Source: Aquilaria yunnanensis | Taxonomy: Eukaryota > Streptophyta > Magnoliopsida > Malvales > Thymelaeaceae | Direction of reading: 5' to 3' | Length of the DNA stretch: 64,000 bases | NCBI GenBank assembly: GCA_039654915.1 | Contig: CM077600.1 | Span: 40,594,492 to 40,658,491 of the forward strand | In this document: positions 11,205-20,002 of the stretch, in pieces | Position numbering within the stretch: the first letter of the stretch is position 1 | Layout of the letters: every line of letters begins with the position of its first letter | Made by a program: the position numbers and the translations under genes | Notes under the pieces: model-generated | Seen by the model: only the letters and a program-made list of their open reading frames with translations | The model's database searches: none | What the model was told of the DNA's origin: nothing

Positions 11205-12215
11205 ACATAAATTAGTAATTCTAGAAATTTAATTAATATTTATAAAACAATATACAATTCAGGAAATGATCTGTAGGAAAGTAAAAGTTAGAGCTAATAT
11301 ATTGTGGAAATATGATATATGATTCTATTCTATAAGAGATCAAACTGAAATATTTTTAATTGTTTAAACCAAGGTAAATTGCAAAAAAAAAATCTCAAAC
11401 ATTTAAGGTTTGAGTTGCAAAATCCATGCCTAACATCTCACTTGCTGCTTAATGGTCCAAATTAACATTTTCTTTTTCATTACAATTCATGCATTGCCCC
11501 ATTTTAGACCTAGTTGGTTTAAAAAATTGATTTGTAGGGGGAACATGAATATTGTTTATAGTTCATTTACTATATAAAAATATATGGCACACTTTGAATT
11601 AATGGAAAAAAATTACCAAATCTTTTAAATTAGAAGTTGAAACATTGATTTCAAATAGTTATGTGAGAGTTAATAAATTCAAACTGTTTGAAAACTATTT
11701 TGTACTAAATTCATAGTTGTACTATACTCTGCTGATAGTTAATAAACTATGTAAATTATTAATTTTTTTCTGAATAAATCAAAAATTTTGTACCAACTTG
11801 GTCTAGCTTAAAGCTAGAGACAAATTTGTAATGGAGAAAAAATGTCTGAAACCATTAAATAACAACTGAGAGGTCAAAGACGTATTTGTGACCCAAATTA
11901 AAGATTTAGGATTTTTTATGTAATTTACTAATTAAACTAAAATAGAATAGTTAATAGGCTAGTAACTAAAATAGTATGATACTTAATTGAACTGTTCATG
12001 AAATTTACTCATACAATTTATATTTTTAAATCTTAAATTAATAAATCTAAAAAATTAATTAACATTTATATAATATAATACGTTATTGGAGAAATGATCT
12101 TTAGGAGAGTAAAAATTAGAATGAAATTTTTTTAAAAGTATGATATGTGATACCATTTGTGATGAACCAAATTGAAACGTTTTTAATAGGTTAAGACAAA
12201 AAAAAATGGTTAATA
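11205..12215. repeat. Diverged direct repeats flanking a long-TIR element
   Basis: Bases about 11205-11370 and 12030-12210 align: both contain TAGAAATTTAATTAA/TAAAAAATTAATTAA, GAAATGATCT.TAGGA, AGTAAAA.TTAGA and AACTGAAA/AATTGAAA words in the same order. Between them sits an inverted-repeat element (11373-11930). Confidence 0.5.
11373..11930. mobile_element. Non-autonomous long-TIR element (Mutator-like)
   Basis: The left arm (11373-11460: GGTAAATTGCAAAAA, TCTCAAACATTTAAGGTTTG, ACATCTCACTTG, TTAATGG) is matched by the reverse complement of the right arm (11845-11930: AGTAAATTACATAAAA, TCCTAAATCTTTAATTTGGG, ACCTCTCAGTTG, TTAATGG). Arms are about 85 bp. Flanks TTAAACCAA and TTAAACTAA agree at 8 of 9 bases and could be the target duplication, though the ends are not certain to the base. 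No transposase. Confidence 0.5.
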
Positions 12216-12849
12216 AGTTTGTGACTAAAAGAGTATAAAATATAAAGTTAAGAGATTGACATAAAATTAAATCATTTAGTATATTTATTGATAGCATTTA
12301 TTGATGGGACCCAAATTTTATATATTATAGAGTTAGTCAACTAAAAGAAAAAGTCAATTCAAGAAAAAGATCTAAACTTTCTTAATTAGCTTTATCTCAT
12401 CTTTGAATATTAATTTTATCAGAAAAACCTTTAAAAATACCCCCTGTCCTATGATTATTGATACAGGTTTCCGAACGAAGATTATTCATTGACACATTTG
12501 GTTTTATCAGAAAAACTTTTAAAAAATTTGTTGCCTTTTCCAATTTTGCCCCATGAAAAGTAAGTGACTAACTGTCACTTTTCAAGCTTAGTGACTTGCT
12601 TGAACATTTTATCAAAGTTTTAGGTTAAATTGAATTTTTTAAAAAAATATAAGTACTAAAATGAAAAAAATAAAACTGCTCCAACTCCACCATATCAACT
12701 TGAGTCACGTTTTGATTTTATTTTTATTCATAAAAGTAAAATATAACCACTTTCTTTAGAGAACATTATAACTAAAGCTAAAAATTGATTTTGTTGCTAT
12801 CATTTTAGATACGCGAATTTATGCATGCGCATTTTCTTCCAAAGGGAAG

Positions 12850-13000
12850 GATTGATTTATGCTGATATTCTCTTCTCAACAAATAGAAGTATATTCTCTA
12901 TCATGTAAAACATTTTCCGAGGACCCAAGGCTATTGACTAGATGGCGATCGGGGACAAAGCTAGAAAGTGTTCGATATTGTTTTGAGCAGAACGTACGAG
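12850..13000 (+). pseudogene. Fragment of the last exon of the SAC phosphatase gene
   Basis: TATGCTGATATTCT (SAC exon 8, about 2967-2980) is followed here, after an internal deletion, by ATCATGTAAAACATTTT, GAGGACCCAAG, TTGACTAGATGG and GGGGACAAAGCTA, matching SAC bases about 3088-3157. Similarity continues past the SAC stop into its 3' flank (GTTTTGAGCAG near 12980 against GTTTTGAGCAG near 3186). It encodes nothing by itself. It sits about 250 bp beyond the 3' end of the intact CLE gene, the same neighbour relation as SAC and the broken CLE copy. Confidence 0.85.
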
Positions 13001-13247
13001 TACCTCCCTACAATGGGTTTTAGTTATCTTCATTTGAAAGAGGAAAAGCGACCAAGAGAAGACAGATCTTAACAAATAGGAAAAAGTAATTAATGCCATT
13101 AGACCGGTGCAGGGACATTATCATATACTAAGAAAGAAGATTAAGAAAAGGCCAAATTAAGAACTGATATGATTCAGATGTAGGCCAGCTTGATGATGTG
13201 GGAGGGAAATAAAATGAAATACAGTTCGCAGAAACAGAAAATGTAGA

Positions 13248-13625
13248 CTAGTCTCGGTTGGGACTTGCAGGAACCAATGGCATGGGCGGTGTATCATGGT
13301 GCAGAGGATTGGGTCCCGTGGGAGTCACCCTCTTGAGCCCCCAAGATGCTGATATGGGCAGAGGCGGACTGTTATGGTGTATAGGATTCGGTCCTGCGGG
13401 AGACAGCCTCTTGAGCCCCAGAGAAAACCTGTTATCATTTACAGGTGGAGGAGAAGCAGCAGCAGCAGGAGGGTCTGATAGCTGGGGATTGGGTCCTGTC
13501 GGGACAAGCCTTTTCATCTGGTAATGAAGTTGAGAAGACTTGCGCCCCAAGCAAGGGCTGCAAGACACAGAGAGCAAGAGCATGGCCAGTGCTCCCACCA
13601 AGCACACCTGGGAACACATTGCCAT
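13248..13625 (-). CDS. CLE-family peptide precursor with three CLE domains
   Basis: Intronless, 125 residues. Residues 1-25 form a signal peptide (MAMCSQVCLVGALAMLLLSV, then a cleavable SCSPCLG region). The remainder holds three copies of the 12-residue CLE motif, each preceded by K: RLVPTGPNPQLS (39-50), RLSPAGPNPIHH (73-84) and RVTPTGPNPLHH (99-110), joined by proline-rich linkers. CLE peptides are cut from secreted precursors, hydroxylated and arabinosylated on the prolines, and perceived by CLAVATA1-type leucine-rich receptor kinases to control meristem and vascular cell fate. Core G-P-N-P is present in all three; copies 2 and 3 end in HH as in CLV3-type peptides, copy 1 has a divergent QLS end. 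Most plant precursors have one CLE motif. The start is the only upstream Met in frame with the signal peptide. Assignment to CLE is from motif and architecture; receptor and role are unknown. Confidence 0.85.
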   Translation of the reverse strand: MAMCSQVCLVGALAMLLLSVSCSPCLGRKSSQLHYQMKRLVPTGPNPQLSDPPAAAASPPPVNDNRFSLGLKRLSPAGPNPIHHNSPPLPISASWGLKRVTPTGPNPLHHDTPPMPLVPASPNRD

Positions 13626-13667
13626 TACTGCCTTGTCGATATGCCCCCAGATTGATTAGTTTCCCTT

Positions 13668-13677
13668 GCTTATATAG
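13668..13677 (-). promoter_or_regulatory. TATA box of the three-domain CLE gene
   Basis: The minus strand reads CTATATAAG about 45-50 bases before the start codon at 13625, implying a short leader. The corresponding position before the broken copy reads CTATACAAG, so the core promoter was part of the duplicated segment. Confidence 0.6.
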
Positions 13678-13699
13678 AGGTGCCACAAGTCGCATACCT

Positions 13700-14500
13700 T
13701 TCGTTTGAGGAGATAATTTTACCAAGTAATAAATTCCAAATTTCTGTTTCTTTAATTGAAAATTTGGACGTCTTCTTTGGTTGCATGTCTTAAATGTTGA
13801 TTTGTTTTTATGCTACGGATTAATTATTTGAAATTTTTTGAAAAAGAGGGGGAAAAAAAGGAAAGAATCGGAAGAAATTCAACTTTTCTGGCCCAAAAAA
13901 AAAAAAAAAAAAAAGAGAAAATTCATCTTTCCTTATGAGCAAGGACCTATCCTTGAGATGTTATTACATTTAAATTCAAAGATGTATTTTCTAAATTGAT
14001 ACGCTATTGCCCGAAATACTAATTATTCATTTGGTAACACTAATCCACAAGTGGGCGAGCAGAAAAAGGAAAAAAAAATAGATGATTCTTAATTCAACAT
14101 AAAAGATCTCTGAAATTGATTATAAAAAAAATGACTTAGAATGGAAAATGTTTCCAAAACATTAAAATTCCAAAATAATTTACCCATCTAAATCCTCCCC
14201 AAACCGAAACTTTCCTCTACCCATCCAAATATTTCAAAGAATTTGAAATGTATGGTCAATGTTTTCATTATATTCCAGCTACAAATGATTTGAAAATGTG
14301 AAGCATAATTCTAGTTAACAAAGGACAAAAATTGCGGGTAAAATGGAATGAATAGATATGAGTTACCAAGAGAGGGAGGGAAAACAAGAGAAAAAGGTCG
14401 CGCAAATCTGTCGTTGCAATTTTGTTGGATCTTGGGCCACTGCTATGGATCCAAAGGTCATAAAACATAAGCCTGCAATTCACAGAAGCCCAAACAAACG
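13700..14500. other. Intergenic region between the CLE and methylthiotransferase genes
   Basis: Divergent promoter space. It contains an A-homopolymer of about 20 (13897-13916) and no recognisable gene; the last part should hold the 5' leader of the methylthiotransferase gene. Confidence 0.5.
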
Positions 14501-14603
14501 AGAGCAAGATCCATGGCCCCTTCACAGTACTCGACACTCCCGAAGGTTTGTCCTGCGGCCGCTCTCTTCTTTGATTCCCGGGTCGTGAACGCGGCCACCG
14601 AAA

Positions 14604-17600
14604 ATGGAAGACATAGAAGATTTGTTGTTTCGAAGTCCAGGTGCCAGCGCTCCTCCCGGATTTCGGTTACCATTGACGGCTGTCGGATTAAATGTCCGGA
14701 AGAATAAGAAGAAATCCGATTCAAATGGAGGAAAGCGTTCTCAGCTTCGAGCCGTTCTTTCTCCCAAAATTCCTGGGACTCAGGTTTCTCTCCTTTTCTG
14801 TACTGATCCAAGTGCTTGCAGAGCTTCCGAATCAGTTCTGTAGATTGCATGTTCTGTTTGCTTATTCTTTGATATTTTTCATAGACCATATATATCAAGA
14901 CTTTCGGGTGCTCCCATAACCAGGCAAGTGCTCTAATTCCATACCTTATTCGGAATTTTATTTTCTTTTCCCATTCTATTAGTGTTCACAGTATTCTAGT
15001 TCTGTGCTCGTAATTTGCTCAGGTTTTTGGAGCTTAAAATGGCATCAGGCACATTGTTATCTATAAGATTGTTATCTATAAGATTGTAACACTATATGCT
15101 AAGGAAATGGTTTTTTTTTTTCAAACATCTCTAAGAACTGAATCTTGATGCTTTGGTGTCTTTAACCAATGCTGGCTATCTTAGGTCTTGACACTTCCAG
15201 TGATTTTTTAGCATGGATTATAGTATGAAGGCTTTATTTTGTTGCCTAAAGAAATTGCCTCTCCAGAGTGACAGTGAATATATGGCGGGTCAACTCTCTG
15301 CATATGGGTATGCGTTGACTGACAACCCTGATGAGGGAGACTTGTGGCTGATAAATACGTAAGGATTTTTTGGACTACATTTTCCTGTGTTATCTTTTTC
15401 CCATGTCATTTGTTTGAAGTTATTTGAAACGCTGAACTGCAGTGACCTGCAATGCTCTTAGATATTTCTTATATGATTATTATTAGAAAACAAAAATCCT
15501 TTGTGATTTAGCTAGCACATATGCTAAAAGTATTCCCCTATGATCAAGTATTTGAATACTATCTCTTAGTTCTTTTAAATGTCACCAATGAACTGAATTT
15601 TAGCAAGTAATAGTTCAGACCAACTCAAGTGAATGCTGTTATTATGAAAAGGGTAACTGTCAATTTGTTGAACGAAACTCTTACAGACTTACACTCCTGC
15701 TGGCCCATTAAGTTTGTCACTTTTCAAATTCTTTTGTGCCCCAAAATGAATGTTACATTTCCACAATTGTGCATTCCCTTCTCGTTACATAAAGCCTATG
15801 AATACTCCATGTTGTAATTATGCTATCTATGAAAGTGTAATTTTGGAGAAAGATGCCAAAATATGTTTATGTAGCACAATATTCTAAAGTGACAAACAAT
15901 AGGCTTGCCACTTAAGTTATCTGTGCTGGCAGCGTTTGTGTATAATTTAGGGAAATCACTAACTACTAACTAACAGCATTTCTGTTAATGGCATTATCTC
16001 ACATGATCTGCAGGTGCACAGTCAAATCCCCTAGTCAGTCAGCAATGAACACTTTAATGACAAAATGTAAAAATGTTGGCAAGCCACTGGTTGTAGCTGG
16101 CTGTGTACCTCAAGGAAGTCGAGATTTGAAAGAGTTAGAAGGGGTCAGTATAGTTGGAGTCCAGCAAATTGACCGTGTTGTTGAAGTTGTGGAAGAGACT
16201 CTGAAAGGTCATGAAGTTCGATTGTTGTCCCGCAAGACTTTGCCGGCAATTGACCTTCCTAAGGTATCGTTGCTATTAAATTATGTGACAGGAGCATTCT
16301 TTCTGTGACTATTAGCTGAGCTTGTTTAGATGGCTTTTCTTTATTATTTTTGCTCTCTGCTTCTTTTTCTGTTTCCTTTTTTTTTTTCCAGTACTTGGGT
16401 GGTGTGGGGTTGGTTGGTCCTAGAATTACAAACTTGTTAGATCTCTAATCTTTTATGAGTTCAACTCTTTGGCAGGTTAGGAAAAATAAATTCATTGAGA
16501 TTCTTCCAATTAATGTGGGTTGCTTGGGTGCTTGTACTTATTGCAAGACAAAGCATGCGCGTGGTCATCTGGGTAGCTACACTGTTGACAGTCTTGTAAG
16601 AACCTGAAATGCAGATTATAGCTATTAATCTTTTTTTTCATTACTGCTGACAGACTTTATCTCAGGTTGGACGAGTAAAGGCTGTAATGGCTGAAGGGGT
16701 AAAGGAAATATGGTTGAGCAGTGAAGATACAGGAGCATATGGTAATTTTTTAATGTAGTTTCATTACTGAATAAAAAGAATTCTGTGGATGAATAGGCTT
16801 TTGCCAAGCCAGTTTACTGTTAGTTCTGAAGGCTTAGAAAATTGTAGTTATCCGTCAGGGATTATTCAAAACTGTATAAACACCTACTCTTATCCTAAGA
16901 TCTATTTTTTAAAAATTATGATCAAACTGCATCAAGCTTTATTTCTTGTTCAGAGTTTTTGAGTTTTCTATTACTATGAGCCATTAATACATGGTGAATT
17001 TCATAGGTCGTGACATTGGAGTCAACCTTCCAATTTTATTGAATGCTATTGTTGCTGAACTTCCTTCAGATGGAAGCACAATGCTAAGGGTTGGAATGAC
17101 GAATCCTCCCTTTATTCTTGAGCACTTGAAAGAGATAGCAAATGTTTTACGTCATCCATGTGTATACTCCTTTCTTCATGTGCCAGTTCAATCTGGTAGT
17201 GATGCTATATTAACTGTAAGTGGAATATAAGTTTAGAATGTATTTTCTCTTAAAGTCAAAGAAAATAGCTAAGGGCACCGAGAGGAATGCCATCACAAAA
17301 GGGGAAGAAAAAAAAAAAAATGTTTTATTAGTCACTCAAGTAATCAACCTTGCTCCCTGATGTTAACCTGTTTTACCATTTTCTTCAATTTATGCCTTAT
17401 GTACTATGAATTGCAGGTGAACTTATTGAACATGAGTCCTGGCATAGCTCTGATTCTCTGACTGATAATGATATTAGCTTCATTCATGCTTTGGTCTTTC
17501 TTCCAGGCCATGAATCGAGAATATACTGTGAGTGATTTCAGGACTGTTGTAGATACTTTGACTGTACTTGTTCCAGGGATGCAGATTGCAACTGACATAA

Positions 17601-19662
17601 TATGTGGATTTCCAGGTGACTACTCTGATTCAGTTACTTTTCTCTGCCCTTTTCCCTCAATTCATGAATATAAGAATTGCATTGATCATGGCAGTTTTAT
17701 TTGTTCCCAAATCTGGCTTTGTGTACTTGATTAACAAATGCATATCAGAAAAATGAAGCTATATTTCTTTGGACAGTGTTAAGAAATGAATGTTAGCAAA
17801 GTAAAACTATAAATTACGTAATTCCTCGTTAAAATCTAGCAGAACTTGTTGTAGTGTTTGTTCTTGTTATAAGTTCTTGTTATAATATGAGGGATTTAGT
17901 TGGATTTATTTTGCTGTAACAGTGTTCTTATTTATTGGAGCTTTTAGGTGAAACGGATGAGGATTTTGCAGAAACTGTCAGTTTAATTAAGGGATACAAG
18001 TTCCCCCAGGTTCATATATCACAGTTCTATCCTAGGCCAGGTATATTTGGTTAACTTAAATGGTTTGGGATTCCATCTTCACCTTAAGTGTATTTTCAAT
18101 TGTGATTGCTCATGCTGATGTGAAGTGTTTTGGTCAACAAGTTTGAAGATTCTGTCGTTGACAAACTAGTGAAAAATAAATGTTGATAAAAGGAAAGATA
18201 TCAAGTTTGCATTTCCAGTCACACTTGCCTTGCTTTCTACTAGAGCATGCAAGAATATTGTCAATGATAGTTGATGTATTTGGCTCAACATTTTTTTGTG
18301 TATAAGATTTTTGTTGGCCTAGCATTGTTTATTGTTTATTTTCATTAGGTTACATCCAAACACTGGTGTTGCTGCTGTCTTAGATTTGAGGCTTAGTTCT
18401 GTTGAGATATATGTAAAATCAACTAGTATTTGATGCAATTTATCTGTTGCTAATAATATGTACATAAAGTTGACAACTCTCACTTTTCTAAACTTAGGTA
18501 CTCCTGCTGCAAGGATGAAGAAGGTCCCAAGTATGATAGTAAAGAACCGGAGCCGTGAACTGACTTCCATCTTTGAAGCATTTACATCATATAATGGAAT
18601 GGAGGGCAGAGTTGAAAGAATTTGGATAACTGAGATTGCTACTGATGGAATTCATTTGGTAAGACTGTACATTTTGTGAGTAGGAAAATGACATTCTTCT
18701 GCTGGAAAAACTATATGTTTCCTTGAAGGACTGGTTTAGTCATTTTGAGCTGCTGATTTGGACTCAGATGATTCTTCAATGATGTGAAAAAATCTGGGGT
18801 TGAATTTGATTTAGTTTGATATTAGATGTTGAGTCGCTGTTAGACATTTTCCCTGGAAGCTGTATGGTGGTCTGAATTGATGCCAATGTTCTCTCCATTT
18901 CTGTTAATTCATCCAGAAATTTTCGCCAAGAAAAAAGGAATAAACTTCATTCTTTGGCGATCATCATAAGGTGTAAACAACTGTTTTTTTTTTTTAATCT
19001 TTGCAATGGTATTTGAAGGTAGCATTTTTCTCAGCACAGTTCTTTATACAAACGGCTTGTTCCAGCATTTATGATCATACATACAAGATTATCATATTCC
19101 ATCTAACTTGTTTTGGTTCATGGATAAGGTTGGCCACACAAAAGGATACATTCAGGTGCTTGTTATTGCTCCGGAGAGTATGCTGGGAACTTCAGCAATT
19201 GTGAAGATAACATCTGTGGGAAGATGGTCGGTTTTTGGAGAAGTGATTGAGACCCTGAGCCAGATAAATGAGGAAAAGAGGACATCTGATCAGGAAACCT
19301 GCTCCCCCTGCTCCAACCCTTGTGAAAACTGTGCATGTTCAACACAGCCAGAACCATGTTTTTGTGGACCTGATAGCTGTGACCGGCAGACTGTGGAAGA
19401 AATTGTTGTTTCAAGAAGGCCGGCAAAGATGGAAGACCAGGAGGGCAGGGACGTTGTTGGATGGTTGCTAAGGAAACGAAGAAACTTTCTGCACAGAAAG
19501 GTTGAGAACGGTGTTGCATCACAAGAATTGAAAAAACAGGATTTGGCCCCGTCAAAGTTGGGCACTGTTGATAGAGCTCTCTTGGGCGGGATGCTTGTCA
19601 GCTTATTCACTATTGTTGCAGCAGTTATTCACTTTGGTTATTCGACCCACTCTTCTAGGTAA
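14604..19662 (+). CDS. CDKAL1: CDKAL1-type threonylcarbamoyladenosine tRNA methylthiotransferase (radical SAM)
   Basis: Eleven exons join in frame: 14604-14783, 14885-14923, 15267-15358, 16014-16263, 16476-16595, 16666-16741, 17007-17215, 17507-17615, 17948-18040, 18498-18658, 19129-19662; 620 residues. The enzyme converts t6A37 to ms2t6A37 in tRNA using two 4Fe-4S clusters. N-terminal UPF0004 cysteines are Cys69 (KTFGCSHNQ), Cys105 (NTCTVK) and Cys134 (AGCVPQ). The radical-SAM CX3CX2C is Cys203/207/210 ([10 protein letters not shown]). A TRAM domain spans about 420-483. The end carries a hydrophobic segment (about 593-613), matching the ER tail anchor of animal CDKAL1. Between TRAM and anchor lies a cluster of eight cysteines (501-527). 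Intron 2 starts with GC (CAG|GCAAGT), a recognised minor splice class. All other introns are GT-AG. The start follows from the family N-terminus MEDIEDLL. Confidence 0.95.
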
Positions 19663-20002
19663 ATGATTTTAACGGAACTTTTGTTTCTAGTCCGTTACAA
19701 ACCCAATATATATTGTAATAGGAAAGAATGTTTGGTGAAACCCATTTTTGGCAGAGCTGTTAGTAACGTTGGCATTTGTAGTGAATGATAAATTTTCTGC
19801 TCTTTTGTTTGTCCTTCTGCATCTTACTTTACATTGCACATTGCTTCACAATAAAATATAGAATCTACATCCGAAAAAGAAATAAATGAAAAGGAGAGTG
19901 CTCCATCTAGATATTTTATTTCCACCTTGTGGCGTGAAGTGGGTTCTTGGCAGTGTTTATTCACCTGCTTATCAAATGAATGGTTGCTTGTCTTCTGCTT
20001 AT

